The notes: a model not told the origin generated them from the letters alone. A stretch of 59,579 nucleotides of DNA from an uncultured Solobacterium sp. (GCA_900552125.1 URYK01000015.1:1-59579); one strand, 5' to 3'; positions 8,396 to 17,876 are shown, numbered from the stretch's first letter. Translations and numbers: made by a program.

Positions 8396-8818
8396 TTATA
8401 CATCCATCGTCTCAAAATTAACTCTTGTCTTTAATATCTGATTAACATATTTCTTATGCTGTTCTTCCTGCATTTCTTTTTGTTTTACAAGTTCTTTTTC
8501 TAAATCTTCAACTCCCGCAAGCTCTGCGTTACATGCCGCATCTAAGATTGCTAAGTCATAAGATTTTTCTAACTCATTTCCTTGAATAATTCCAATACCA
8601 ATCACTCCTTGGCATTCTACTCTTGTTTCACTGACCAAAACTTCACCTAGATAAAATAGTGTGTTCTGTGCACTTTCTCGCATTCGAATCATTGTCAATG
8701 CATTTTTTGGTTCTTCAATTACATGAAATTCATTTTGCTGTTTAAAGTATTCTGCCCATTGTCTAAGAAACTCTTTTTCACAATGAACCAGGATACGAGT
8801 TCTTTCTTTTCGTATCAT
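8396..8818 (-). CDS. phnG: Phosphonate C-P lyase subunit PhnG
   Basis: Small core subunit (140 residues) of the C-P lyase complex that joins PhnI in the first step. The central ESAQNTLFYLGEVLVSETRVECQGVIGIGIIQGNELEKSYDLAILDAA region matches the family's nucleotide/complex core (TLFYLGEVL and GxGxxxGN equivalents), and the C-terminus ends TRVNFETMDV. It is the first gene of the operon, with AGGAGG ahead of the ATG and about 150 bases of leader holding a dyad (8919-8938). Confidence 0.92.
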   Translation of the reverse strand: MIRKERTRILVHCEKEFLRQWAEYFKQQNEFHVIEEPKNALTMIRMRESAQNTLFYLGEVLVSETRVECQGVIGIGIIQGNELEKSYDLAILDAACNAELAGVEDLEKELVKQKEMQEEQHKKYVNQILKTRVNFETMDV

Positions 8819-8918
8819 AATTTCCTCCTCTTAACACGTCTATAGATTATCTTGTAGCCAAGAAAGAAGTGTTAAACAAATGTAAATGTTATGTATGAAA
8901 ATCATCAATTTTTATAAA

Positions 8919-8938
8919 TAATCAAGTGTAAGTGATTA
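8919..8938. promoter_or_regulatory. Inverted repeat upstream of phnG, candidate operator
   Basis: TAATCA and TGATTA form a perfect 6-base dyad around an 8-base centre, about 100 bases before the phnG start. A weak promoter follows on the minus strand (TTGATG about 18 bases before TACATT, about 8880-8910). The GntR-type regulator of the uptake operon or a phosphate regulator could bind here; no experimental site is known to me. Confidence 0.3.
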
Positions 8939-8961
8939 CATTTTTAAATTATTTTACAGGC

Positions 8962-9012
8962 AAAAAAAGAGACTCCATTCTATCGATTTAACACAATAGA
9001 CTTTGAAATCTC
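8962..9012 (-). terminator. Terminator after the UDP-GlcNAc 2-epimerase gene
   Basis: On the minus strand GAGATTTC pairs with GGAGTCTC (wobbles) and TCTAT with ATAGA inside it, followed by seven T. It lies 18 bases after the epimerase stop and insulates the downstream phn operon. Confidence 0.75.
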
Positions 9013-9029
9013 CTATTTGTTCCTATTCA

Positions 9030-10190
9030 TTAAATAGATACAAATTCCTGTGGTCTTTCCACAAATTGAGTTATATTACCTGAACCCTGTGATTGAAAAA
9101 ACATATGAATGGCATCTACTATACGTTTTGAAGCTTTACCATCACCATAAGGATTTTTAGCCTTACTCATTTTTTCATATTCTTCCATATCATCTAATAA
9201 GCATTGAGCATTACGAACAATGCCTTCTATCGAAGTTCCTACTAAACGAAGTGTACCAGCTCTTACTCCTTCAGGACGTTCTGTAGTGTTTCTTAACACT
9301 AACACAGGTTTTCCTAAACTAGGTGCTTCTTCCTGAATTCCTCCACTATCACTTAATACTAGATATGATCTTCGTAAAATGTTGTGGAAATCAAAAACTT
9401 CTAATGGTGGAACAATACGAATTCTTTCATCTTGATCCAATATTTCATGAGCTAGCTTTTGAATTTTAGGATTTGGGTGACAAGGATATAATACTTTAAC
9501 ATCAGGATTCTGATTTACTAATTGCTTGATCGCTCTAAAAATATTAGCCATATCTTCTCCCTGATTCTCTCTTCGATGCGCTGTCAGCAGTAATAAACGA
9601 CTATCACTTGACCATGTTAAATATTCATGTTTATAATCTGCATTTGTTGTATATTGCAAAGCATCGATAGCAGTATTACCAGTTACAAATATATGCTCAG
9701 GTAAAATATTTTCTTTAATTAAGTTATGACGACTGATTTCAGTAGGCGCAAAGTGTAAATCAGTTAAACGCCCTACCATTTGACGATTCATCTCTTCAGG
9801 GAAAGGAGAATATTTTTGATAAGTTCTTAACCCTGCTTCTATATGTCCAATGGGGATATGGTGATAATATGCACATAATGCTGCCGCAAATGTTGTGGTT
9901 GTGTCACCATGAACTAAAATCAGATCTGGTTTCTCTTTTTCAAAGACACTTTGAAGTCCCTGTAGAATTGCTTGTGTAATACCTTCCAATGTCTGTCCAT
10001 GTTTCATAATATCTAAATCATAATCTGGTTCAATGTTGAAGGCATGTAATACCGCATCCAATAATTCACGATGCTGAGCTGTTACACAAACTTTACTAAT
10101 AATATCGTGTTGTTTCTTCAATTCCAATATGACCGGAGCCATTTTAATGGCTTCTGGACGTGTTCCAAATATACTCATTACTTTTTTCAT
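9030..10190 (-). CDS. wecB: UDP-N-acetylglucosamine 2-epimerase (non-hydrolysing)
   Basis: Interconverts UDP-GlcNAc and UDP-ManNAc in the cytoplasm; also called MnaA in Gram-positives. Motifs FGTRPEAIKMAPVI, VHGDTTTTFAAALCAYYHHIPIGHIEAGLRT, TAHRREN and SDSGGIQEEAPSLGKPVLVLRNTTERPEG define the family; 386 residues is usual. AGGAG lies seven bases before the ATG at 10190; the frame extends to 10223 without a ribosome site. It is divergent from the polymer cluster that uses its product: UDP-ManNAc feeds the TagA/WecG-type transferase and the dehydrogenase. Confidence 0.95.
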   Translation of the reverse strand: MKKVMSIFGTRPEAIKMAPVILELKKQHDIISKVCVTAQHRELLDAVLHAFNIEPDYDLDIMKHGQTLEGITQAILQGLQSVFEKEKPDLILVHGDTTTTFAAALCAYYHHIPIGHIEAGLRTYQKYSPFPEEMNRQMVGRLTDLHFAPTEISRHNLIKENILPEHIFVTGNTAIDALQYTTNADYKHEYLTWSSDSRLLLLTAHRRENQGEDMANIFRAIKQLVNQNPDVKVLYPCHPNPKIQKLAHEILDQDERIRIVPPLEVFDFHNILRRSYLVLSDSGGIQEEAPSLGKPVLVLRNTTERPEGVRAGTLRLVGTSIEGIVRNAQCLLDDMEEYEKMSKAKNPYGDGKASKRIVDAIHMFFQSQGSGNITQFVERPQEFVSI

Positions 10191-10414
10191 AATATCACTC
10201 CTATTTGTTTTCATCTTAATCAAAAACGTAAAGTGAAAACATCAAAAGTACGTTAATTTGTGTTAAGAATTCGAAAACAAGTAAAATATTAGTCCTTTTT
10301 TCATATTTCAAAAATAAACAGAATTGAAATAAACATAACAGAAAAATAACCATTTAGAAACAAAACATGAATCCAGAAAATATAAAGTTAAACTGATAGA
10401 AAAGAGGTGGAAAC

Positions 10415-11149
10415 ATGAAAGAAATAAGTGTTCTAGGTGTACCAGTAACATCAACAACCATGGAAGAATTAAGCGATATTATCGCAGAACATATTAAACA
10501 AAATAAAAAACTAACTTTAACTGCCATCAATGCACGTAAAGTAGTGCGTTCAAAAGAAAACGCAAATATTGATAAATTATTAAAACAATTCGATATTCAT
10601 TTAGCAGATGGCGCATCCATTGTTCGTCAAGCATCAGAATCTATTCAAAGAATTACAGGAGTAGATTTAATGTCTTATCTTATTCAAAAAGCAGATCAGA
10701 TACAATTGCGAATCTTTTTATATGGTGCTAAAGAGGAAGTCAATATTCAGATGCAGAAAAAGCTAAAAGAAACATATCCTAATATCTGCATAGCTGGATA
10801 TTGTAATGGCTACGATGATCAAGATGTTATTAAAAAAATCAATATGAGTAATGCCAATATTATCTTTATTGCCAAAGGAAGTCCTACACAGGAACAATGG
10901 ATCATTAAAAATAAAGATCGTGTATGTACCAATGTATTCTTAGGTGTAGGTGGAGGTTTTGATATTATGGCAGGAGCATTAAAAAGAGCTCCAAAATGGA
11001 TTCAAAAACTTGGTCTAGAATGGCTATATCGTATGTGTCAGGAACCAAGAAGATTTCTCCAGCTGCCGGAATTATTAAAATTTTATATTTATGTGAAAAG
11101 AAATAAAAAGAAGAAAAATGAAGTAAGGGGTAAAGCATATGAAATGTGA
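10415..11149 (+). CDS. WecG/TagA/CpsF-family N-acetylmannosaminyltransferase
   Basis: GT26-family transferase that adds ManNAc (or ManNAcA) to the lipid-linked GlcNAc primer of wall teichoic acid or related polymers, at the inner membrane face. Family motifs are TAINARKVVRS, HLADGASIVRQA, FLYGAKEEV, FIAKGSPTQEQWI, FLGVGGGFDIMAGALKRAP and GLEWLYRMCQEPRR. Length 244 residues is normal. GAGGTGG precedes the ATG. It is the first gene of a rightward operon and overlaps the next gene by 11 bases. Confidence 0.92.
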   Translation: MKEISVLGVPVTSTTMEELSDIIAEHIKQNKKLTLTAINARKVVRSKENANIDKLLKQFDIHLADGASIVRQASESIQRITGVDLMSYLIQKADQIQLRIFLYGAKEEVNIQMQKKLKETYPNICIAGYCNGYDDQDVIKKINMSNANIIFIAKGSPTQEQWIIKNKDRVCTNVFLGVGGGFDIMAGALKRAPKWIQKLGLEWLYRMCQEPRRFLQLPELLKFYIYVKRNKKKKNEVRGKAYEM

Positions 11150-12353
11150 AATGAAAAAAATTAGTGTTGTTGGTTTAGGTTACATTGGTTTACCAACTGC
11201 AATAGTACTAGCAGATGCAGGACATCAGGTTTATGGATATGATGCAAATCCTAATGTACGAGAAAGCTTAAAAAATGGAAAAATACATATTGTGGAAAAA
11301 AATCTGCAAGAAGCATTTACTTCTGTATTAGAATCTGGTCATTTCCATGTCAGTGAAACACTGGAGGTATCCGATGTATATATCTTATGTGTACCAACTC
11401 CTTTTATTGGAGAAGAAAAAAAGGCTGATCTTCGATATGTAAAATCAGCAGCAGAACTAGTAGGAAATGTATTAAAAAAAGGAGACCTTGTAATTTTAGA
11501 ATCTACCGTACCTCCTCATACTACTAGCATGATGACAAAACTATTAGCGGAAACCAGCGGACTTAAGGAAGAAGATTTTTACACCGCACATTGTCCAGAA
11601 CGTGTATTACCTGGGAAAATCTTATATGAATTGCATCATAATGACCGTATTATTGGTGCTAAAAATGAAAAAGCTGCACTAATGACCAAAGAACTATACG
11701 ATACATTTGTACAAGAGGGAACCTGCTATACATGCGATGATGTTACAGCTGAAATGTGTAAATTAGTCGAAAATACATATCGTGATATAAATATCGCATT
11801 TGCAAATCAATTATCTGAAATATGCAAAACGGCTGGTATTGATGTTTTCAAACTCATAAATTTAGCAAACAAACATCCAAGAGTTAACATTCTAACTCCA
11901 GGTCTAGGAGTAGGAGGACATTGTCTAGCAGTTGATCCATGGTTTTTAGTTGAACAGTTCAAAGAAGAAGCAACTCTAATTCATACCGCAAGAGTTATTA
12001 ACGATGAAAAACCGCTATGGGTCATGAAACAGATTGAAGCCGAAATCCAATATGATACCAGCAAAAAAATTGGAATCTTAGGAATGGCATATAAGCCAAA
12101 TATTGATGATATGCGAGAAAGTCCTTCACTTTCATTAGCACATGCATTACAGGCAAAAGGCTATCAGGTTTACGGCTGTGAACCAAATGCAACACTTAAT
12201 CAGTTAGATACTGTACCGCTTTTATCTCTTCAGGAATGTATTGATCAATGCGATTACCTTGTATTTGCCTTAGCTCACAATGAATTTATCAATGACCAAG
12301 CAAAAGCTAAAATCTTCTCAAAACCTTGTTTTGATTGCATCGGAGTAAGATAA
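11139..12353 (+). CDS. UDP-N-acetyl-D-mannosamine dehydrogenase (WecC-like)
   Basis: NAD-dependent nucleotide-sugar dehydrogenase with an N-terminal Rossmann motif (GLGYIGLPTAIVLADAG), the substrate lid with ESTVPPHTT, and the catalytic Cys in LGVGGHCLAVDPWF. The C-terminal domain has GILGMAYKPNIDDMRESPS. With WecB next door the likely product is UDP-ManNAc uronic acid, giving an anionic polymer; UDP-glucose type dehydrogenases are less likely given the VGGHCLAVDP motif. AAGGGG lies eight bases before the first ATG. Confidence 0.88.
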   Translation: MKCEMKKISVVGLGYIGLPTAIVLADAGHQVYGYDANPNVRESLKNGKIHIVEKNLQEAFTSVLESGHFHVSETLEVSDVYILCVPTPFIGEEKKADLRYVKSAAELVGNVLKKGDLVILESTVPPHTTSMMTKLLAETSGLKEEDFYTAHCPERVLPGKILYELHHNDRIIGAKNEKAALMTKELYDTFVQEGTCYTCDDVTAEMCKLVENTYRDINIAFANQLSEICKTAGIDVFKLINLANKHPRVNILTPGLGVGGHCLAVDPWFLVEQFKEEATLIHTARVINDEKPLWVMKQIEAEIQYDTSKKIGILGMAYKPNIDDMRESPSLSLAHALQAKGYQVYGCEPNATLNQLDTVPLLSLQECIDQCDYLVFALAHNEFINDQAKAKIFSKPCFDCIGVR

Positions 12354-12355
12354 AA

Positions 12356-14488
12356 ATGACACAAAAAATATTACTATATGGGGATGTGGATTTAAACATC
12401 ATTGATGGATCCAGTATCTGGCTAGTCAATCTTGCCAAACTTCTAGCACAAAACAAAGATTGTATGGTTGATATTTTATTAAAAAAACGTATACGTAATG
12501 AAGTTTTGGTATCTGGAATAAAAAATATATATAACATAAGACTTCTTTATGTGAAAGAATATATCGATCATATTACAGAAATCGATGAGCATAATATTAC
12601 CAAAGCAATATCCGAAATAGACGCTGCGCGTGATTATTCCTGTTATATTATACGAGGAATGCGTGTTGTGAAAGCTTTTTATAAAAATGGTAACTGTGAG
12701 AAACTCGTACCTTATCTAACAGACTTCTGCCACAACGAACAGGAAATAAGCAAAGAAGAAGTACAATTTCTTGCGTCCCTTTATCAGAAAGTACATTTAT
12801 TTTTTGTACAAACTGAGGCAATGAAAGAATACTTAGAAAAAATATTACGAGTTGATGGGCAAAAATTTCATATCTTATATCCTATCGTATTCGATATTCC
12901 AGAACCTAAATATAAGGAAAAAAATTCTATTGTATATGCAGGTAAAATTGCGAAAGATTGGAATATCTTAGAATTAATGGATATTATGGATGAATTAGCA
13001 CAAACAAACCCTGAGATTCATTTACATATGATTGGTGATAAAGTCAATGCGGATATGGCTGAACAAAAGAAACAGCTTTTTCATCACATGAATCAAGCCG
13101 ATAACATTATCTTTCATGGCAGTTTACCAAGAGAAAGTGTCATGACTTATGTAAATCAAAGTATGTTAGGTTATTCTTTTCGAAGCCGTAAAGTTGATCA
13201 TGACCACTCTTTAGAAGTATCTGTTAAATTACTGGAATATTGTCGTGCCGGTGTTCCAATGGTTTTACGCAGAACTCGTATACATGAAGAAATCTTAGGA
13301 AAAGATTATCCTTTATATGTAGAATCAAAAGAAGAATGCAAAGAAAAAATAAAACAATGGATCAACAGTGAAAAACTAATAGAATTAGGCAAACAGCTGA
13401 AACAAAATAGTGAACAATTCCGTGCTTCTACCATTGCGAAAGGATTATTCAAAGCATTATCTATTTATCCCCAAAAAACAATACGTCTTTTAATCAGCGG
13501 ACATGACTTGAAATTCTTAAAACCTTTACTTCCTTTTATGAAACAACATTATGATGTGCAGGTACAAGAATTAAGTGAATATTATGTCTTCTCAGAAAAA
13601 GAAGCTAAAACTTATATACAGCAGGCAGACATCATTTGGTGTGAATGGCTTCTTACTGCGGCACAATGGTATTCTTTACATCGTTATCCACATCAGCACC
13701 TTTATATTAGAGGACATCGTTTCGAAGTATATCGGGCTTTTGGAAAAAATTTAAAATTAATAAATGTAGATAAACTTATAACTGTCTCTTATTACTATTA
13801 TGAAGAATTTAGACGGGCATTCAACATTCCATTAGAAAAGATAACAATTATTAATAACTTTATAGATGTGGCAGCCTACCCTACTGAAAAAACATCAGAT
13901 GCCTTTTACCATTTAGCTTTAATTGGAGCCTTGCCTAAACGAAAAGGATTACTAAAAGCTATTGAGTTATTACATATACTAAAAGAAAGTGATAAACGTT
14001 ATTGTCTACATGTGCCTGGAAAACGCCCAGAAGAATTTCCAAACACTAAAAATGTAGAAGAAGAATGGAATTATTACCAGGAAGTTTACACAACAATCAA
14101 ACGATATCATTTAGAAGACTCTGTCTTTTTTGATGGCTGGGTAGATGTTTCTGCATTTCTAAAAAATATTGGCTATGTACTATCCTTAAGCGATCCGAAA
14201 CAACCTGAAAGCTTTCATGTGACACCTTTTGAAGGCTTAGCATCCAACGCTATGGCTCTTGCATTACCATGGGAAGGAATTGAATACCTTTATCCAAAAG
14301 TATGTCGTACAGCATCCATACAGGATATGGCTAATAGAATACTCTATTATAATCAAAATCCTGAACAGCGTACCAATGATATTCAAAGCGCAAGGGAATA
14401 TGTAATACATAATTATGATATATCTCTTATCTGGGCACAAATTCATTCATTATTGAAAGGAGAATATAATGAAAAGCCGTTTGATTAA
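12356..14488 (+). CDS. Large glycosyltransferase with two GT4-like domains
   Basis: A 710-residue cytoplasmic protein that appears to hold two glycosyltransferase units. The first (about 1-380) has IVYAGKIAKDW, IIFHGSLPRESVMTYV and the nucleotide-sugar segment SVKLLEYCRAGVPMVLRR with HEEILG. The second (about 390-700) has LLISGHDLKFLKPL, INNFIDV, LALIGALPKRKGLLKAIELL, VFFDGWV and a C-terminal PESFHVTPFEGLASN. The second lacks a clear E-x7-E and shows PFEGLASN instead. It likely builds the repeat unit of the exported polymer. I chose the ATG at 12356 (GGAG ten bases upstream), just after the dehydrogenase stop. Confidence 0.8.
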   Translation: MTQKILLYGDVDLNIIDGSSIWLVNLAKLLAQNKDCMVDILLKKRIRNEVLVSGIKNIYNIRLLYVKEYIDHITEIDEHNITKAISEIDAARDYSCYIIRGMRVVKAFYKNGNCEKLVPYLTDFCHNEQEISKEEVQFLASLYQKVHLFFVQTEAMKEYLEKILRVDGQKFHILYPIVFDIPEPKYKEKNSIVYAGKIAKDWNILELMDIMDELAQTNPEIHLHMIGDKVNADMAEQKKQLFHHMNQADNIIFHGSLPRESVMTYVNQSMLGYSFRSRKVDHDHSLEVSVKLLEYCRAGVPMVLRRTRIHEEILGKDYPLYVESKEECKEKIKQWINSEKLIELGKQLKQNSEQFRASTIAKGLFKALSIYPQKTIRLLISGHDLKFLKPLLPFMKQHYDVQVQELSEYYVFSEKEAKTYIQQADIIWCEWLLTAAQWYSLHRYPHQHLYIRGHRFEVYRAFGKNLKLINVDKLITVSYYYYEEFRRAFNIPLEKITIINNFIDVAAYPTEKTSDAFYHLALIGALPKRKGLLKAIELLHILKESDKRYCLHVPGKRPEEFPNTKNVEEEWNYYQEVYTTIKRYHLEDSVFFDGWVDVSAFLKNIGYVLSLSDPKQPESFHVTPFEGLASNAMALALPWEGIEYLYPKVCRTASIQDMANRILYYNQNPEQRTNDIQSAREYVIHNYDISLIWAQIHSLLKGEYNEKPFD

Positions 14489-14846
14489 ATTCATAAAGAT
14501 GAATCCTATTTTATATCGAATAGCTAAACGCTTCTACAGGAAGATAAAGCCCGCAAAGCCTACACTCTACCAACAAAAAGATTACTGGATAACCTGCACC
14601 CTAACAAAAAAAGAAGATATCCAAAAAATTTTAGCCTATTATAAACAAATCAAAAAAGATAATTATCGTTTATTAATTTTGGCAGAAGCAGATCCTTTAG
14701 AAATTCATGAATGGATACGAAGTTACCCTTCTATATCCTTCCTATCAATGGATTATTATAAGACATATAAGAAAAAGCTTAATATTCCTAATATGATTTA
14801 TGTTGATTGGCAAAGTCAAGTCCCTCAATTTCTGGAATATTTATAG
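14469..14846 (+). CDS. Small protein of the wall polymer cluster, unknown function
   Basis: A 125-residue protein I do not recognise. It starts with a basic, amphipathic stretch (MKSRLIKFIK and RFYRKIKP) and continues as a soluble, Lys- and Tyr-rich domain with a segment LILAEADPLEIHEWIRSYP that resembles the donor-sugar half of a short glycosyltransferase but lacks its motifs. It overlaps the previous gene by 20 bases, has GAAAGGAG upstream, and is followed at 15 bases by the export permease, so it very likely belongs to polymer assembly. No signal peptide or membrane segment. Confidence 0.6.
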   Translation: MKSRLIKFIKMNPILYRIAKRFYRKIKPAKPTLYQQKDYWITCTLTKKEDIQKILAYYKQIKKDNYRLLILAEADPLEIHEWIRSYPSISFLSMDYYKTYKKKLNIPNMIYVDWQSQVPQFLEYL

Positions 14847-14861
14847 AATGGAGTAATAAAG

Positions 14862-15665
14862 ATGTTGAAAAAAATACGGACACATATAAAACGCTATAAC
14901 CCTTACTCAATATATGCGGCCAAATCAGAATTAAAAAGCGAAGTAAGTTCTTCCTATCTAACATGGGTATGGTGGATCTTAGATCCAGTATTATTTATGT
15001 TGGTATATGTATTTATTACAGTGGTTGTTTTTCAAAGCGAAGGTGAATATTTACCTGTAGTCGTAATTATCGGTCTAACAATCTGGAATTTCTTTAATAA
15101 AAATGTTTCCATCTCTGTAAAAATCGTAAACACTTTTCGAGGTATCGTATCAAAAATATATATTCCAAAATATATGCTTATCCTCGAAAAAATGTATGTC
15201 AATTTCTTTAAAATGATGATTTCCTTTGGCATTGTAGTGATGTTTATGATTGCCTATCAGATCCCATTTCGCTGGCAATTGATTTACTGTATACCTTTAG
15301 TTTTCCTAGTATTCCTACTCACTCTTGCATGTTGTGTCATAGTCGCTCATTTTGGTGTTTATGTCAATGACCTATACAATATCGTTCAAGTAATTCTTCG
15401 CTTTATGTTTTATTTATCTGGTGTCTTTTATGATATCAGTGATCGATTAGGAGAACGTTTATTCTTAGGATTTCATATTGGAAGATTAATGACCTTAGTA
15501 AATCCGATTGCATATATCATCGATGAATTACGAAATATTATTATTTATGGTGAAACAATACGATGGGATATCTTTTTATATTGGACATTATTTTCTCTCA
15601 TTTTTCTATTCATTGGTCTCTGGCTCATGTATCGTCATGAAAACAATTATGTAAAGGTGGTGTAG
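14862..15665 (+). CDS. tagG: ABC-2 type polysaccharide export permease (TagG-like)
   Basis: Membrane half of an ABC exporter for teichoic acid or other lipid-linked polysaccharide. It is 267 residues with about six membrane segments and the characteristic opening in which SELKSEVSSSYLTWVWWILDP leads into the first helix; VNPIAYIIDELRNIIIYG is the conserved segment near the end. GGAG precedes the ATG. The ATPase gene follows two bases after the stop. Confidence 0.9.
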   Translation: MLKKIRTHIKRYNPYSIYAAKSELKSEVSSSYLTWVWWILDPVLFMLVYVFITVVVFQSEGEYLPVVVIIGLTIWNFFNKNVSISVKIVNTFRGIVSKIYIPKYMLILEKMYVNFFKMMISFGIVVMFMIAYQIPFRWQLIYCIPLVFLVFLLTLACCVIVAHFGVYVNDLYNIVQVILRFMFYLSGVFYDISDRLGERLFLGFHIGRLMTLVNPIAYIIDELRNIIIYGETIRWDIFLYWTLFSLIFLFIGLWLMYRHENNYVKVV

Positions 15666-15667
15666 CT

Positions 15668-16429
15668 ATGGAAAATGCAATTGAAGTACGAGATGTACGT
15701 TTATCCTATCGTAGTATGAAATCATTTTCTATAAGAAAGAGTCTAGGGAAAATAAGACAGCGAAGAGATTGTTACGAAGCATTAAGAGGTGTCACTTTCA
15801 GTGTACCAAAAGGTAAAATCGTAGGTATTATTGGAAAAAACGGAAGTGGAAAATCTACATTATTAAAAACGATTGCAGGTGTATTTGCACCTGATGAAGG
15901 AACAATTGAAACCTTTCAGAATCGTATTTCTTTACTAGCTATTGGAATTGGTTTTCAAGCTTCTTTAAGCGGTCTAGAAAATATTTATTTATCTGGTCTA
16001 CTATTAGGATTTAGTGAAAAACAAATCAAAGAACGTCTACAGGATATTATTGAATTTTCTGAATTAGGTGATTTTATATATAAACCTGTACAAACTTATT
16101 CTAGTGGTATGTATTCAAAATTAGCCTTTTCAATCACTGCTATTCTAGACACAGAAATCATCTTAATTGATGAAGTTCTAAGTGTTGGTGATATCAATTT
16201 TCGTGAAAAAAGCTATGCGAAAATGAAAGAAATCATCTCCGATAAGAATAAAACGGTAATGATTGTATCTCATAGTAATTCTAGCATATTAGAACTATGC
16301 GATGATGCTTTATGGATCCATGATGGTGTAGTAAAAGAATATGGTCCTGCTAAAGAAGTAGTAGAAAACTATGAGGGATTTATGAGAAGATATCGAAAAC
16401 GTCATGAAAATGACCATCTAAAGAAATAA
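15668..16429 (+). CDS. tagH: ABC polysaccharide export ATPase (TagH-like)
   Basis: ATPase partner of the preceding permease. Walker A is GIIGKNGSGKST, the signature is TYSSGMYSKLAFS, Walker B is IILIDEVLSVGD and the switch His is in IVSHSN. At 253 residues it lacks the long C-terminal tail of B. subtilis TagH and the carbohydrate-binding domain of O-antigen Wzt, so it is the short form. Last gene of the operon; a terminator follows. Confidence 0.9.
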   Translation: MENAIEVRDVRLSYRSMKSFSIRKSLGKIRQRRDCYEALRGVTFSVPKGKIVGIIGKNGSGKSTLLKTIAGVFAPDEGTIETFQNRISLLAIGIGFQASLSGLENIYLSGLLLGFSEKQIKERLQDIIEFSELGDFIYKPVQTYSSGMYSKLAFSITAILDTEIILIDEVLSVGDINFREKSYAKMKEIISDKNKTVMIVSHSNSSILELCDDALWIHDGVVKEYGPAKEVVENYEGFMRRYRKRHENDHLKK

Positions 16430-16442
16430 ACAAGAAACTTTA

Positions 16443-16480
16443 AAAAGGTATATGAACATAAGCTTTCATATACCTTTTCT
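16443..16480 (+). terminator. Terminator of the wall polymer operon
   Basis: AAAAGGTATATGA pairs with TCATATACCTTTT around a short loop, 14 bases after the tagH stop, with a T-rich 3' side. Confidence 0.8.
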
Positions 16481-16715
16481 ATTAATTGATAGACTTAGAT
16501 ATGTTATTCAATCTAAACATGCTTTAGTCCTATAAGTTACGGCTAATTTCATATTCAATCTTATATTTGCCGATTTCTTGATTTTCATTGATACTAATTA
16601 AATAATTTAAATGCTTTATAATGAACCCAGCAATCCTAATGGTAAAGAAGCCACAAGTTTTGAGGCTTTGCATATCAACTGAATAAAATCTGTTATTTCT
16701 CAAAATTACAATAAG

Positions 16716-16767
16716 ATAAAAAGTTTACTGAATACAAAATTATCATATCTTTCAGTAAACTTTTTTT
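16716..16767 (-). terminator. Terminator after the GNAT gene (probably bidirectional)
   Basis: AAAAGTTTACTGAA pairs with TTCAGTAAACTTTT around a roughly 20-base loop, with A-run and T-run on opposite sides so that it can work in both directions. It lies 11 bases beyond the end of the GNAT coding region on the minus strand. Confidence 0.75.
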
Positions 16768-16777
16768 AATTCAACAA

Positions 16778-17290
16778 TTATTCTTCACTGTATTTATAAA
16801 TCATTTTTAGCTCAATATTTTCACTCCCCAACATAACCTTCTTTTCTTCCCCATTAAATACAAAACCTACTTTCTCATAAAAGCTGATAGCTTTGTCGTT
16901 ACCCTTTAGTACCCATAAAACAATCTGTTTATATTGAGATAATGATTGAATTGCTTCCATCATCAGTTTATAACCAATTTTCTTATTTTGATATTCATTT
17001 AAGACATATAAGGCATAAACTTCTCCTGTATTAGGCATATCTTCACGATTTTCTCCAAAACTGATAAATCCAACAACTTTATCATTATCTTTAGCCAATA
17101 TAGATGTTGAAATATTTCTTTCTTTTTCCATCCTAGCCATCCTGATACAATTTTCTAATGTTTGTCTTGTGTCTAAAAATGATTGATCAATTAAACCGGT
17201 ATAAGTTTCCATCCAAGACTTCCAATGAACATAGCCTTTCCCTTGAACATCTGACTCTGATTCTACTAGTGATAATTCATAATCTTTCAT
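16778..17290 (-). CDS. GNAT family N-acetyltransferase
   Basis: 170-residue acetyl-CoA dependent transferase. The fold's strand-helix core is visible: VVGFISFGENRED, then VYALYVLNEYQNKKIGYKLMMEA (acetyl-CoA loop, with Q-N-K-K-I-G-Y in place of the common Q-x-x-G-x-G/A) and LWVLKGNDKAISFYEKVGF. It resembles acetyltransferases that act on small amines or peptides; the substrate is unknown. AGGAGG lies nine bases before the ATG. It ends a run of small same-strand genes. Confidence 0.85.
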   Translation of the reverse strand: MKDYELSLVESESDVQGKGYVHWKSWMETYTGLIDQSFLDTRQTLENCIRMARMEKERNISTSILAKDNDKVVGFISFGENREDMPNTGEVYALYVLNEYQNKKIGYKLMMEAIQSLSQYKQIVLWVLKGNDKAISFYEKVGFVFNGEEKKVMLGSENIELKMIYKYSEE

Positions 17291-17330
17291 TTCTACACAC
17301 CTCCTAGATTTAAGTAAATATCCTTATTTT

Positions 17331-17876
17331 TTAATTTGTTTTACAAAAATATTTTGGCTTAAAGCCTTTTACTTGTATTGTCTTCATCATCGCTTTGAAA
17401 GTTTCTTGATCAAAATCATCATCCATACAGAATACTTCATAATCTACTCCTAAATAAGATAGAAAAAAACCAGTTTCTTTATAGCCATTGCGTAGATAGA
17501 AATTACGTCTTCTTTCTCTTTGAACGCTATTATTTGCGGAATCATCTAACATTTCAAAATCCACTACTTGTTTCTTTTCAGGATATTCTGCTTTCAATGT
17601 TTCTATAGCACGGCTTCCATACCCTTTTGAACGACAAGATGAAACGATTGCTAAAAAGAAGAGATATGCAAGATTCTCATAAGTTAAAACAACCATGAAT
17701 CCAACAAAAGAATCCTCATCCTTTAATGCTAAAAAATCAAAATTATCTGCTTTTGCCATCTCTACTAATTTTGCTGGTTCAATGTATTCTTCAGGTGGAA
17801 AAGCTTCTTTCGCTAAAATATTTACGTTATTCCAATAATTACTATTTTCGGTAATGTGTTCTGTATGTAATTTCAT
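17331..17876 (-). CDS. GNAT family N-acetyltransferase
   Basis: 181-residue GNAT protein. Conserved pieces are FVGFMVVLTYENLAYLFFLAI, the acetyl-CoA loop SCRSKGYGSRAIETLK and RNFYLRNGYKETGFFL. The C-terminal tail (about 150-181) is longer than the core needs. AGAGG sits five bases before the ATG at 17876; the in-frame GTG at 17882 overlaps that site and is rejected. Substrate unknown. Confidence 0.83.
   Translation of the reverse strand: MKLHTEHITENSNYWNNVNILAKEAFPPEEYIEPAKLVEMAKADNFDFLALKDEDSFVGFMVVLTYENLAYLFFLAIVSSCRSKGYGSRAIETLKAEYPEKKQVVDFEMLDDSANNSVQRERRRNFYLRNGYKETGFFLSYLGVDYEVFCMDDDFDQETFKAMMKTIQVKGFKPKYFCKTN

Larger units (their letters stand above)
16430..16777. other. Intergenic region between the polymer operon and the GNAT gene
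   Basis: Besides terminators at both ends the middle holds an open minus-strand stretch of 47 codons (16530-16673, opening MQSLKTCGFF, ending YEISRNL) with no ribosome site. It could be the tail of a decayed gene, but I cannot assign a family. No RNA gene or repeat is evident. Confidence 0.4.

Noticed and set aside
16530..16673. 47-codon minus-strand frame between tagH and the GNAT gene
   Set aside because: No ribosome site and no recognisable family; too short to claim as a gene or pseudogene.
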